The notes beneath the pieces were generated by a model that was not told the DNA's origin, did not search any database, and saw nothing but the letters and a program-made list of their open reading frames with translations. A stretch of 64,000 nt of DNA, from the NCBI RefSeq assembly GCF_013403865.1, contig NZ_JABFDK010000010.1, positions 1 to 64,000 of the forward strand. Reading direction: 5' to 3'. This DNA comes from Winogradskyella costae (lineage in GTDB: Bacteria > Bacteroidota > Bacteroidia > Flavobacteriales > Flavobacteriaceae). A program made the position numbers and the translations under genes. This document shows, piece by piece, positions 49,552 to 58,300 of this stretch (position 1 is the stretch's first letter; every line of letters begins with the position of its first letter).

Positions 49552-49608
49552 AGTAATTGATTCAAACACCCAAGTCACTTCTGAAATTTTAAAAACTGCA
49601 GAATTGAT

Positions 49609-50397
49609 TTGATAAAAACATATATTTTGAATAGAATAAATAAAAAGCTAAACGAAAGTCATAAACTATTATCTATATATTTTACAGCTGGCTATCCCAA
49701 TGCAAACGACACTGTTACCATAATTGAAAGCTTAGAAAAAAGTGGTGTCGATATGCTAGAAATCGGATTACCTTTTAGTGATCCACTTGCTGATGGGCCA
49801 ACCATACAAGCAAGTTCTACAGAAGCTTTAAAAAACGGAATGACAAGCGAATTGCTATTTGAACAACTGAAAGATATTCGGAAAACGGTATCCATTCCAT
49901 TGATCATTATGGGGTATTTTAATCCGATGCTACAATATGGTGTTGAAGCCTTCTGTAAAAAATGTAAAGAGGTTGGGATTGATGGACTCATCATTCCTGA
50001 TTTACCCGTAGATGTTTACCATTCAGAATACAAAGCTACGTTTGAAAAATATGGTTTAATTAATGTGCTTTTAATTACGCCTCAAACGTCTGAAGAACGC
50101 ATTCGTTATATCGATTCTGTTTCTAACGGTTTTATTTATATGGTAAGTTCTGCAAGTGTAACAGGAAGTAATTCTGGCTTTAGCAACACACAAACCGATT
50201 ACTTTAAACGCATCGCAGACATGAAATTAAAAAACCCTCAAATTGTAGGTTTTGGTATTTCAGATAATGAAACATTTACACAAGCCACCCAATATGGAAA
50301 AGGTGCTATTATTGGTAGTGCTTTTATTAAATATATAACATCGAATGGTATTGAAAATAGTGATAAGTTTATCACATCAATCCGTTCTAAGTCTTAA
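49609..50397 (+). CDS. trpA: Tryptophan synthase alpha subunit
   Basis: The enzyme splits indole-3-glycerol phosphate to indole and glyceraldehyde-3-phosphate, passing indole to TrpB. The signature LEIGLPFSDPLADGPTIQ holds both catalytic acids (Glu51 and Asp62 in this numbering); GLIIPDLPVD, YMVSSASVTG and VGFGISDNE line the phosphate and substrate sites. No ATG fits: the frame starts at TTG 49609, or more likely at TTG 49627, where NRINKKL matches family N-termini, giving 256 residues. No other trp gene lies nearby, which is unusual, since trpA normally follows trpB. Confidence 0.93.
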   Translation: MIKTYILNRINKKLNESHKLLSIYFTAGYPNANDTVTIIESLEKSGVDMLEIGLPFSDPLADGPTIQASSTEALKNGMTSELLFEQLKDIRKTVSIPLIIMGYFNPMLQYGVEAFCKKCKEVGIDGLIIPDLPVDVYHSEYKATFEKYGLINVLLITPQTSEERIRYIDSVSNGFIYMVSSASVTGSNSGFSNTQTDYFKRIADMKLKNPQIVGFGISDNETFTQATQYGKGAIIGSAFIKYITSNGIENSDKFITSIRSKS

Positions 50398-50494
50398 AAT
50401 AGTTTAACATTTACTTTCAAGATTTTATGAAAGCATTATGAGACTAAAGGCCTTATTTGTTTTATATTATGATGAATCTAAAAAATGATAAATC

Positions 50495-50638
50495 ATGGGA
50501 ATTATAAAAGACAGAAAGAAATTTAAGGTAAGTAAAACACAGTCAAATCCAACAAATCCGACGGGTAATGTAAATCAAAAAACAAATGATTTTGACATTG
50601 ATAAGTCAACTATAAAAAGTCAACAGACTAAAAAGTAA
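50495..50638 (+). CDS. Small Lys/Asn-rich hypothetical protein (47 aa)
   Basis: A 47-residue frame starts at ATG 50495 (MGIIKDRKKFKVSKTQSNPT) and ends at TAA 50636-50638, 22 bases before a strong terminator. The position directly before a terminator supports expression. The composition is basic and polar, with no domain recognised. It could be a real small protein or a chance frame within a small RNA. Confidence 0.45.
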   Translation: MGIIKDRKKFKVSKTQSNPTNPTGNVNQKTNDFDIDKSTIKSQQTKK

Positions 50639-50659
50639 GTCTCAATCATTAAAAATTAT

Positions 50660-50695
50660 AAAGTCTATTCATATCTTTGAATAGACTTTTTTTTT
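50660..50695 (+). terminator. Terminator after the 47-aa frame
   Basis: AAAGTCTATTCA (50660-50671) pairs with TGAATAGACTTT (50678-50689) around TATCTT, followed by a run of nine T. Confidence 0.9.
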
Positions 50696-50698
50696 ATT

Positions 50699-50932
50699 AT
50701 GAAATTACTAAACGATTGGAAACTTGTTATTCTGCTGTGCCTAACCTTAGGCTTAGCTCCATTTTTTCCTGAACCGCATCTTCTAGGTAAAATTCAATGG
50801 ATTGTTGGTGGAGCCATTGGCATGACTATAAGAGATTGGTTTGACATTTTGTTTCATGGGTTTCCGTTTATTCTTTTGTTCCGGCTCGTAATTTTAAAAA
50901 TGACACCAGCAACATCTGATACTAAAAAGTAG
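50699..50932 (+). CDS. Small conserved two-helix membrane protein
   Basis: A 77-residue protein with two hydrophobic segments (LVILLCLTLGLAPFF; FPFILLFRLVIL) joined by a loop with GKIQWIVGGAIGM and WFDILFHG. I recognise the pattern as a small conserved family of Bacteroidota and marine Gammaproteobacteria that is sometimes labelled RND transporter, though nothing in it supports a transport role. It starts right after a terminator, 3 bases beyond the T run, so its expression must come from elsewhere or from readthrough. Confidence 0.65.
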   Translation: MKLLNDWKLVILLCLTLGLAPFFPEPHLLGKIQWIVGGAIGMTIRDWFDILFHGFPFILLFRLVILKMTPATSDTKK

Positions 50933-51245
50933 ATTAGTTAGAATACCACATTTGAATATCCCGTTCATTATTTTTATATACATGTGTCTTACATGGAATT
51001 TTAAAGTAATCAATCGTATAAAATATTAGAAACCTAGGCGCATACGCTTAATCCTTACTCTAAAATTCATTTAAGAAACCTCATTTTATTCAAAAGAATA
51101 ATAAATTTATAAGTAACTAAAAACAATACACTTAAGACACATATACTCATCATTCATTAAAAATATTACAATACCAACACGACTCTATTTAAAATTAAAG
51201 TATATATTTAACCCTTATTAACTTAACCAATTAAAACTTAATTTT
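50933..51245. other. Intergenic region with no recognised element
   Basis: A 313-bp AT-rich gap before the DUF805 gene. I see no convincing TAnnTTTG promoter, hairpin or small open frame. Confidence 0.5.
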
Positions 51246-51632
51246 ATGGAATGGTATTTAAAAGTCGTAAAAGATAATTACGCAAATTTCACAGGACGCG
51301 CTAGGCGTCAAGAGTACTGGATGTTTGTATTGTTTAATCTAATTTTTGTAATCGGTGTCGCAGTAGTCTCTGGTGTATTAACAGCGCTTACAGACGTTGC
51401 TGCATTTGCATCTCTTTATGTTATCTATGTTCTAGGAATTATTATACCTAGTTTAGCTGTCGCTGTAAGACGATTACATGATGTAGGTAAAAGTGGTTGG
51501 TTTTACTTTATTTCTTTAATACCTTTAATAGGAGGTATTTGGTTGATTATTCTTTTTGCAACAGAAGGAGATAAAGGACCTAATTCTTATGGAGCTGATC
51601 CAAAGCAAGAAAATCAACAAGCTATAGTTTAA
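51246..51632 (+). CDS. DUF805 family membrane protein
   Basis: The 128-residue protein has the DUF805 pattern: an N-terminal MEWYLKVVKDNYANFTGRAR and RRQEYWMFVLF, three to four transmembrane helices, the conserved AVAVRRLHDVGKSGWFYFI, and LIPLIGGIWLIILF followed by a short polar tail (EGDKGPNSYGADP). Its role is not known. Single gene, 42 bases before the trmL frame region. Confidence 0.9.
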   Translation: MEWYLKVVKDNYANFTGRARRQEYWMFVLFNLIFVIGVAVVSGVLTALTDVAAFASLYVIYVLGIIIPSLAVAVRRLHDVGKSGWFYFISLIPLIGGIWLIILFATEGDKGPNSYGADPKQENQQAIV

Positions 51633-51703
51633 TAAAACGAAACCTTATTATATTTTATGCCTATTCATATTTAATGGATAGGCATTTTAAATTAAATCAT
51701 AGT

Positions 51704-52156
51704 ATGCCATTAAATATTGTACTTATAGAACCTGAAATTCCAAATAACACTGGCAATATTGGTCGACTAGCTTTAGCGTCTGGCTCAAAATTACATTTAG
51801 TAAAACCATTTGGGTTTGAAATTGACGACAAGCGTTTAAAACGTGCAGGACTCGATTATTGGCAACATCTAGAAGTTATATACTACGACAATATTGATGC
51901 GTTCTTCGCACAAAACAAAAGCGCCAAAATGGTGTTTTTATCTAGTCATGGCACCAATGATCATTGGGATATTGCATTTGAAGAGGATATGTTTTTAGTT
52001 TTTGGAAAAGAATCTGTTGGTTTACCTAAACCCTTAATAGAACGCCATAAAACGCAACTTTTTAAAATCCCACTCTATAGCGATTCTATACGGAGCTTAA
52101 ATTTAGCCAACGCCGTTGGTATCGTTGTATATGAAGGTTTAAGACAAATAAAATAG
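51704..52156 (+). CDS. trmL: tRNA (cytidine/uridine-34 2'-O)-methyltransferase TrmL
   Basis: The 150-residue SPOUT enzyme 2'-O-methylates the wobble base of tRNA-Leu. It has the SPOUT knot motifs: EPEIPNNTGNIGRLA at the start, VFGKESVGLPKPL and IPLYSDSIRSLNLANAVGI at the C-terminus. A longer frame begins at 51674, but MPLNIVLIEPEIP at 51704 matches the family. Confidence 0.92.
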   Translation: MPLNIVLIEPEIPNNTGNIGRLALASGSKLHLVKPFGFEIDDKRLKRAGLDYWQHLEVIYYDNIDAFFAQNKSAKMVFLSSHGTNDHWDIAFEEDMFLVFGKESVGLPKPLIERHKTQLFKIPLYSDSIRSLNLANAVGIVVYEGLRQIK

Positions 52157-52275
52157 AGACTTACACCTTATTGCAACGTTACACGTGTGGTTTTAAATAT
52201 AATTCTAAATAACTTTTATAAATCAATCACATTGCAAATGGTTTTTGTAACTTTTCCTGAACAAAAACCTATCAC

Positions 52276-53166
52276 TTGAAACACTCAAAAACTTATAATT
52301 TTTTTTCAGAATTTGGCCAAATTGTCCTAGGCATTGTATTGGCTAGTGTTGGTTTAAAAGCCTTTTTATTACCGAATGGTTTTATGGATGGTGGTGTAAC
52401 CGGAATAGCACTATTGGTAAACAGACTCATTGGCGTAAATGTTTCACTGCTATTAGTTATCTTCAGTTTACCATTTCTAATTCTTGGCTATTATACGGTT
52501 TCGAAACGTATTGTTATTAAATCCATACTTAGTATTCTTGGTTTTGCATCTTTAATTCATTTTGGAGATTATGGAACTATTACCGATGATAAACTACTCA
52601 TTTCAATCTTTGGAGGCTTATGTTTAGGTGGAGGTATTGGCATTGCTATTAGAAACGGATCGGTTTTAGATGGCTCAGAGATACTAGGGATTTACCTTAA
52701 TGATAAATTTGGATTAAGCATTGGTAGAGTTATCCTTATGTTCAACATTGTATTATTTAGTATTACCGCAATGGTTGTTTCGTTAGAAATAGCCCTATAT
52801 TCTATTCTCACCTATATTGTTACAGCAAAAGTGACAGATTTGACCATAGAGGGCTTTGAAGATTTTATTGGTGTTACGATTGTCTCTAATGAATATGCAG
52901 CCATAAAGCATGCTATTATGATTGAATTAGGCGTTGGTTTAACAACTTACAAAGGTTCTAAAGGGTTTGGAAGCAATGGACCTCAACAAGATTTTGATAT
53001 TATTCATACCATAATTAACCGTATTGACATAAAGAAAATGCATCGTATTATTGAAGACATAGACGAAAATGCTTTTATCGTAGAGTTTGATGTTAACAAC
53101 GTAAAAGGTGGGGTTTTACGACACTACTTAGATAAGAAGAAAGGCAAAACCTTAGGAAAAATATGA
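52276..53166 (+). CDS. YitT family membrane protein (DUF161 + DUF2179)
   Basis: The 296-residue protein has about five transmembrane helices with the YitT signatures GIVLASVGLKAFLLPNGFMD, GGVTGIALL and GGGIGIAIRNGSVLDGSE, and a C-terminal DUF2179 domain (ELGVGLTTYKGSKGFGS). Its transport role is not established. The only start that keeps the N-terminus is TTG at 52276; the next Met is well inside the first helix. Confidence 0.88.
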   Translation: MKHSKTYNFFSEFGQIVLGIVLASVGLKAFLLPNGFMDGGVTGIALLVNRLIGVNVSLLLVIFSLPFLILGYYTVSKRIVIKSILSILGFASLIHFGDYGTITDDKLLISIFGGLCLGGGIGIAIRNGSVLDGSEILGIYLNDKFGLSIGRVILMFNIVLFSITAMVVSLEIALYSILTYIVTAKVTDLTIEGFEDFIGVTIVSNEYAAIKHAIMIELGVGLTTYKGSKGFGSNGPQQDFDIIHTIINRIDIKKMHRIIEDIDENAFIVEFDVNNVKGGVLRHYLDKKKGKTLGKI

Positions 53167-53339
53167 AACACCCATAACCAACTTTACTTCATTATGTCAA
53201 TGTTAACATGGACGAACCGTGTGAACGTTGAAAAATAGTAGAAATAAACACATGAAACGAGCATGTTCAAAATTTCATCACTCAAGGGAATGATAAATAG
53301 CGAACAGCATGTGTCCAGAATAAAGAATAAAGAAAACAC

Positions 53340-53999
53340 ATGAAATACCACATCATTATCAATAGCGTAAAAACAGTTGACGAGCTTAAAAATGCTTGGA
53401 CAAATAAGGATTATATTGTTCTATTAGAAAAATTTGGATTAGAAGACGTTAATGAATCTTCAACCTCAGAATTATTAGAATTGTTATTTATGGGCATTTC
53501 AGATTTTGATCCAGAAGAAGCTGCTTCAATTATCTTAAATTATAAATTATCAGAGCAACTTAATGAAAATCAGATTGAGCAAATTTCTCACGAAATGTTG
53601 TTAGATAAAATATCTGAAGAATATGCTGATATTACTTTACACCACCAACTCTTTAATATCAATCAGTTACTGCATAAAGCATTCAACGGTACATTTCCAA
53701 ACGCGAAAGCTACGGTCGTTGAATTTGAAATAACACCAAATAAAGATATTACGAAAGAGGTTATTTTGAAAGCATTTGATAAAACTTTAGTGAATAACAA
53801 CGTGATTAAACGGCTATTTTCAAATCATCTTGCAGGAAAAGAAGCCTTTGATGAAGCTGAATCTATTATTTGGAATTTAACTTCTGTCAGTGGTAATTCT
53901 TACAACTTAACAACCTCAGAATATTGGATGAGTAGAGACGAATTTAAAGATGCTGAATTTGATGCTATAGTCGTTGAGTTTGAAGACGAAGAAGACTAG
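53340..53999 (+). CDS. Conserved hypothetical protein
   Basis: The 219-residue acidic, soluble protein has no signal peptide, membrane segment or motif I recognise. The N-terminal half is helical with repeated acidic patches; the C-terminal part ends in VEFEDEED. Its last four bases overlap the stop of the VF530 gene on the other strand, a convergent arrangement. I cannot assign a function. Confidence 0.6.
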   Translation: MKYHIIINSVKTVDELKNAWTNKDYIVLLEKFGLEDVNESSTSELLELLFMGISDFDPEEAASIILNYKLSEQLNENQIEQISHEMLLDKISEEYADITLHHQLFNINQLLHKAFNGTFPNAKATVVEFEITPNKDITKEVILKAFDKTLVNNNVIKRLFSNHLAGKEAFDEAESIIWNLTSVSGNSYNLTTSEYWMSRDEFKDAEFDAIVVEFEDEED

Positions 54000-54223
54000 T
54001 TCTTATTCTTTTTTAAATAATCCAAATACATATTTTCAACCTTAGTTCTTGCCCAAGGCGTACGTCTTAAAAACTTTAAACTCGATTTTATTGAAGGATT
54101 ATCCGTAAAACAGCGAATGTTTATTTGATAGCCCATATATTCCCAACCATAATGCGCTTGCAACTCTGTAATAATCTGTTCTAGTTTTACTCCGTGAAGT
54201 GGGTTATTCGGTTGTGATGACAT
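53996..54223 (-). CDS. VF530 family DNA-binding protein (DUF2132)
   Basis: A 75-residue protein with the VF530 pattern: [33 protein letters not shown], and [20 protein letters not shown], followed by YLDYLKK. A known structure of the family resembles double-stranded DNA-binding folds; its role in the cell is not established. It converges with the gene at 53340-53999, overlapping by four bases. Confidence 0.88.
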   Translation of the reverse strand: MSSQPNNPLHGVKLEQIITELQAHYGWEYMGYQINIRCFTDNPSIKSSLKFLRRTPWARTKVENMYLDYLKKNKN

Positions 54224-54234
54224 CGTTCTTCTTT

Positions 54235-54307
54235 GTCATTCCTGCGAAAGCAGGAAACTGTTTTTTTTTTTAATACTTAAGTGGATTCCTGCCTTCGCAA
54301 GAATGAC
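54235..54307. repeat. Intergenic inverted repeat (GTCATTCCTGCGAA type)
   Basis: GTCATTCCTGCGAAAGCAGG (54235-54254) faces TTCCTGCCTTCGCAAGAATGAC (54286-54307 region), giving an imperfect palindrome around a T run. This GTCATTCC...GAATGAC element is a dispersed intergenic palindrome in many bacteria; here it separates two minus-strand genes. Confidence 0.7.
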
Positions 54308-54318
54308 AACAGAATTAA

Positions 54319-54531
54319 TTAGTCTTGTATCAATTCCTTAATCTTAACCGCTTTTTCAAAATGATCTAATTGGTGCGTCTTAATCCACCAAACAGCTGCT
54401 TCCATTAATAGTTCTGGATTGTCATTTTTATTTTTAAAAAATGCATAAAAAGAAACACCAACATTAGTACCTTTTTGAGCAATCTTCTTATCGCAAACTT
54501 CTAGGATTTTATCTTTTAAAATTGAAGTCAT
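54319..54531 (-). CDS. Small conserved protein, possibly DUF6500-like
   Basis: A 70-residue soluble protein with KILEVCDKKIAQKGTNVGVS, FYAFFKNKNDNPELLMEAAV, WWIKTHQLDHFEKAVKI. I believe this matches a small conserved family found also in Gammaproteobacteria (DUF6500), but that rests on memory. It starts 3 bases after the stop of the helicase gene, so the two are co-transcribed. Confidence 0.65.
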   Translation of the reverse strand: MTSILKDKILEVCDKKIAQKGTNVGVSFYAFFKNKNDNPELLMEAAVWWIKTHQLDHFEKAVKIKELIQD

Positions 54532-54534
54532 TAC

Positions 54535-55824
54535 CTAGCGTCTACTATCATTATTTCGATTACGACTTCTACTTTTATTGCGGTCGGAACTTGTACTTTT
54601 AGTCTTTCCTGAATTTCTATTATTAGAACCTCTTCCACGACCTTGATTTCTATTCTGCCCCGGCTTTATCGGTTCTGTTGAAGCATTAGGATCTGGCTCG
54701 AAACCTTCTAGGATTTCAACTTTAATCTTCATATCTATCAACTTCTCAATATCTCTTAAAAAGGTAGTTTCATCAGCACTTACCAATGAAATAGCTTCGC
54801 CACTGGCTCCTGCTCTACCTGTTCTACCAATTCTATGAACGTAATCTTCGGAAATATTCGGTAATTCAAAATTTATAACATGTGGCAATAATGGAATATC
54901 TAAACCTCTTGCTGCAATATCTGTAGCTACTAAAACTCTAACCGATCCATTTTTAAATCCTGCTAATGCTTTTGTTCTTGCTCCCTGACTTTTATTACCA
55001 TGAATTGCTGCAGCTGTAATACCATCGCTTATCATCTTTTTACAAAGCTTATTGGCACCATGTTTAGTTCTTGTAAACACTAAAACTTGTTTCCAATCTC
55101 CTTCAGAAATTAACTTTATAATCAGTCCTGTTTTTTTGCCTTTAGCAACACGGTAAACTTTTTGCTCAATAACCTCAACAGCCGTATTTTCTGGCGTCGC
55201 TTCAACTTGAATTGGATTATTAAGAATTGAATACGCTAATTTCTTAATATCTTTAGAGAAGGTTGCAGAAAACATAAGGTTCTGACGCTTAGCTGGCATA
55301 AGCTTCATAACGCGTTCTATGTCGCGTAAAAAACCCATATCAAGCATACGATCTGCTTCATCTAAAACAAATATCTCAACTTTACTTAAAGATAAAACTC
55401 CTTGATTTTCTAAATCAATTAAACGCCCAGGTGTTGCTACTAAAACATCGACTCCTTGACTTAATTTATTAACTTGAGGTTTTTGATTAACTCCACCAAA
55501 AATAACAGTACTTCTAATGTTTAAAAACTCACTGTACTCTTTAACATTGGCGTAAACCTGTGCTGCTAACTCACGTGTTGGAGTTAAGATTAAAGCTCTG
55601 ACTGGCCTGTGTCTTTGCTCTCTTGAGTTGCTAGATAAAAGGTGAAGCAACGGTAATGTAAAACCTGCTGTTTTACCTGTTCCGGTTTGTGCTGATGCTA
55701 AAACATCTTTTCCTTCTAATACAGGAGGAATTGCTTTTGCTTGAATTGGTGAAGGTGTTTCGTATCCTTTTTTCTGGATAGCTTTAAGTAAAGGCTCAGA
55801 TAAGCCCAATGATTTAAATGACAT
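54535..55824 (-). CDS. DEAD-box RNA helicase, RhlE-like
   Basis: The 429-residue protein has all helicase motifs: the Q motif [14 protein letters not shown], Walker [11 protein letters not shown] (about 43-52), PTRELA, DEAD, SATFS, ARGLDIP and [10 protein letters not shown]. The last 50 residues are rich in Arg, Asn, Gly and Ser, an RNA-binding tail. RhlE-type enzymes act in ribosome assembly and RNA decay, often in cold conditions. The gene precedes a small conserved gene by only 3 bases. Confidence 0.94.
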   Translation of the reverse strand: MSFKSLGLSEPLLKAIQKKGYETPSPIQAKAIPPVLEGKDVLASAQTGTGKTAGFTLPLLHLLSSNSREQRHRPVRALILTPTRELAAQVYANVKEYSEFLNIRSTVIFGGVNQKPQVNKLSQGVDVLVATPGRLIDLENQGVLSLSKVEIFVLDEADRMLDMGFLRDIERVMKLMPAKRQNLMFSATFSKDIKKLAYSILNNPIQVEATPENTAVEVIEQKVYRVAKGKKTGLIIKLISEGDWKQVLVFTRTKHGANKLCKKMISDGITAAAIHGNKSQGARTKALAGFKNGSVRVLVATDIAARGLDIPLLPHVINFELPNISEDYVHRIGRTGRAGASGEAISLVSADETTFLRDIEKLIDMKIKVEILEGFEPDPNASTEPIKPGQNRNQGRGRGSNNRNSGKTKSTSSDRNKSRSRNRNNDSRR

Positions 55825-55936
55825 AAATAGTGTTTATGAAGCAAACTCTATTTATTTAGGTCACTCCTTTAATTTGGCGCGAAGTTACAGCTATTTTATG
55901 CCCAACTCTAAAAAAATGGGCATTATATTCTACACG

Positions 55937-56734
55937 CTATGAATTCTTCCGTTCTTGAAACTTCTTGAATGGACTCGTATCACGATTTTTAAAACCGTGA
56001 ATAGAACTACTAATAATTAAAATAGCTGCACTAATAAAAGCAATATACATTAAGGTTTCATTATTAGGTGTATTGGCATTTCCGATACCAACCAATGCCC
56101 ACGCTCCAACAAGTGCAAATTCTCTCATATTTCGTTTCCATGTAACCATTACATTTATAACCACCGCAATTGCAATTAAGATTATAGTCCAAGTGACATC
56201 AGATACCCCTAGACCATCCCAACCAATTTTCACTAAATACGTTGACACATTAGCTATACTCGCTACAGTTACCCACCCCGAATAAATTACAAAAGGCCAC
56301 CAAACAAAAGCAATAATGGGTAGTGGCTCATCATCTAACTCCATACGGTTGTTGACCACAATTTTTAATAATGAAAACAGTAACAAGAAAATAAAAATGC
56401 AAGACACACCTGTGTATTCATAAATCCATGCAAAAACCCAAAGGCTATTAAATAAACAAGAAAGCATAAACCACCAACCTGTTCTTAGTACAAAATCGTC
56501 GTTTTTAATGTTTTTAAATAGCCCTCGACCTTGATAAATAATAAAACCTATAAGAAATAGATATATAATTCCCCAAATAGAAAACGTATAACCTGCTGGT
56601 GTAAACAGGGATCTATAACTATCAGAAACGCCACCAATAGTGGTATTATTTAAAGCTCCAGTATTTGAAAGGTAATTAATGAAAATAGTTAAAAGTAGAG
56701 CTATTATATTTCCTATTTGTAGTGCTTTTTTCAT
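55937..56734 (-). CDS. TspO/MBR-related membrane protein
   Basis: The 265-residue protein has about eight transmembrane helices, with TspO-like text FTPAGYTFSIWGIIYLFLIG, GWWFMLSCLFNSLWVFAW and FVWWPFVIYSGWVTVASIAN. TspO proteins bind tetrapyrroles or isoprenoids; this longer bacterial branch has no defined ligand. The frame extends to 56812, but MKKALQIGNIIALL at 56734 starts directly before the first helix. It is divergent from the gene at 56926. Confidence 0.8.
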   Translation of the reverse strand: MKKALQIGNIIALLLTIFINYLSNTGALNNTTIGGVSDSYRSLFTPAGYTFSIWGIIYLFLIGFIIYQGRGLFKNIKNDDFVLRTGWWFMLSCLFNSLWVFAWIYEYTGVSCIFIFLLLFSLLKIVVNNRMELDDEPLPIIAFVWWPFVIYSGWVTVASIANVSTYLVKIGWDGLGVSDVTWTIILIAIAVVINVMVTWKRNMREFALVGAWALVGIGNANTPNNETLMYIAFISAAILIISSSIHGFKNRDTSPFKKFQERKNS

Positions 56735-56925
56735 GATATAATTTTTCTCTAATTTAAGAAACACGACATTATAGCTTATCTTATTTTTAAATTTCTTTAA
56801 CTTAAATGGCATAATCTAAAACAATTGTATTTGCTAGGTGCGACAGAATACTTTACTCCTAGAATTCCTTATATTAGCTATAATATACGGCATCATAAGT
56901 CATTCTCATTTAATCATTTTCAAAT

Positions 56926-57492
56926 ATGAAAGCATTATTCTATTTATTACTCGTATTACCATTACACATTTTTGCGCAAGAACAAACCCCTTCAGAGCAA
57001 TTTTGGCTACAGCTCGAAGCTCATTGTGGCAATGCTTACGAAGGTATCATTATAGAGGGAGGAAAAGAAGGTGATGGCTTTATGGGTAAAAAACTAGTGA
57101 TGCATGTACGCTCTTGCGACACTAACGACATTAGAATTCCATTTTTTGTAGGTGAAAACAAATCGCGTACTTGGGTCTTAAAAATGAATGATGAAAAAAT
57201 AATTAGTCTTAAACACGACCATAGACATGAAGATGGTTCGGAAGAAGATTTAACTCAATATGGAGGTACAAGTGCTAATCAAGGTTTAGCAAACTTACAA
57301 ATGTTTCCTGCCGATGCTCATACTTCAGAAATATTACCAGCCGCCTCTACTAACATTTGGTGGTTTACAATTGATGAAACAAGCCTGACTTATAATCTAC
57401 GTCGTTTGGGTACCGATCGTTTATTTACGGTTCGTTTTGATTTAACTAAAACTACTGAAACACCAGATGCCCCTTGGGGAACTGAGGATTAA
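56926..57492 (+). CDS. Secreted hypothetical protein
   Basis: The 188-residue protein has a signal peptide (FYLLLVLPLHIFAQ, cleavage about residue 18). The mature part is beta-rich with HCGNAYEGIIIEGG, MHVRSCDTNDIRIPF, TWVLKM, SLKHDHRHEDGS and NLRRLGTDRLFTVRFDL. Two cysteines could form a disulfide. I recognise it as a conserved secreted protein of Bacteroidota but no function. It converges on the LipL32-like operon across a strong terminator. Confidence 0.7.
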   Translation: MKALFYLLLVLPLHIFAQEQTPSEQFWLQLEAHCGNAYEGIIIEGGKEGDGFMGKKLVMHVRSCDTNDIRIPFFVGENKSRTWVLKMNDEKIISLKHDHRHEDGSEEDLTQYGGTSANQGLANLQMFPADAHTSEILPAASTNIWWFTIDETSLTYNLRRLGTDRLFTVRFDLTKTTETPDAPWGTED

Positions 57493-57514
57493 AAATCAGC
57501 GAGTATTAAAACAA

Positions 57515-57548
57515 AAGACACCTCTTTATTTTTATAAAGAGGTGTCTT
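57515..57548. terminator. Bidirectional terminator between convergent genes
   Basis: A perfect 15-bp stem, AAGACACCTCTTTAT (57515-57529) with its complement (57534-57548), closes a TTTT loop. It serves the secreted protein gene on the left and the LipL32-like operon on the right. Confidence 0.9.
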
Positions 57549-57575
57549 ATTAAAATACGAATATCGATTCTTCTA

Positions 57576-58256
57576 TTATAGTTCCTTTTTAAGGTCTTCA
57601 ATAGTTTTAGCCATTACAACACCCGGTAGTTTTATTGGCGCTGCAACTTCTGCTAAAAATGTTCCTTTAACTTCACCTGTTTTGTAAGTTGTAAAACCAA
57701 TACGGTACAAACCAGCAGTTAAAGCTTTTGTAGGACTCCCCACTTCACTCTTATATCTTAATAAAGAATTGTAGCTGCTTCCACTAGGTTGCTTAGGCAT
57801 TTCGCTATTATCATCATTACTAGCAAGGGTTGTCCAAGTAGCGCTTTTAGCACCCTCTTCAGTAATACCTTCTTTTGTAAAAATAGTAGAACGCTCTAAA
57901 GTAATGTACGTATCAAAATAATCGCTTGAAGATGCATTTTCTGTATACTCCTCAGAAGTGAAAGCATCTTTAACCTTCGTTTTAGCTACTGGCGATAACA
58001 TTCTCACTCCAAGTTCTGGTGCCACAGCAGGAACCCATAAGTAAATATAATAAAACTTCTTACCGTCTACTATTTCATCTTCATTACCTGCCGAGGCATA
58101 TCCTAAATACGATATCACATCTGTGTATGGTACTTTAATGGTTTTTGGTCCCACTTTTTTCTCAACTGAACTTCCAAACTTTTTTAATTTTTGAGCTTCT
58201 GCGTTAAACACACAACAGAGAGTAAATACTGATAATACTACTAATTTAATTTTCAT
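57576..58256 (-). CDS. LipL32 family surface protein
   Basis: The 226-residue protein has a signal peptide (residues 1-21, NAEAQ) and closely resembles Leptospira LipL32: VPYTDVISYLGYASAGN, IYLWVPAVAPELGVRMLSP, FDTYITLERS, YNSLLRYK and GLYRIGFTTYKTGEVKGTF all have near counterparts there. LipL32 is the dominant outer-membrane lipoprotein of pathogenic Leptospira; homologues are known in a few marine Gammaproteobacteria. This copy has no lipobox, so it looks secreted rather than lipid-anchored, and the aspartate-rich calcium loop of LipL32 is reduced to SNDDNSEM. Last gene of a three-gene operon. Confidence 0.82.
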   Translation of the reverse strand: MKIKLVVLSVFTLCCVFNAEAQKLKKFGSSVEKKVGPKTIKVPYTDVISYLGYASAGNEDEIVDGKKFYYIYLWVPAVAPELGVRMLSPVAKTKVKDAFTSEEYTENASSSDYFDTYITLERSTIFTKEGITEEGAKSATWTTLASNDDNSEMPKQPSGSSYNSLLRYKSEVGSPTKALTAGLYRIGFTTYKTGEVKGTFLAEVAAPIKLPGVVMAKTIEDLKKEL

Positions 58257-58300
58257 GATTTTTAAATGATTTTGATTATTAAAAGACTTTCGTTATTTTA

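Larger units (their letters stand above)
49294..49608. other. Divergent intergenic region and trpA leader
   Basis: The 315-bp gap holds the -7 box of the TPR gene on one side and, on the trpA side, an attenuator-like hairpin. A short open frame (about 39 codons, ending TSEILKTAELI and a stop just before trpA) is present but has no start codon. Confidence 0.6.

Noticed and set aside
49490-49608. A 39-codon frame directly upstream of trpA (ending TSEILKTAELI)
   Set aside because: It has no start codon and no recognised family; its hydrophobic text may be chance, though a relic cannot be excluded.
53240-53345. Short direct repeat AACACATGAAA before the 219-aa gene
   Set aside because: Only two short copies, one at the start codon; not clearly more than chance.
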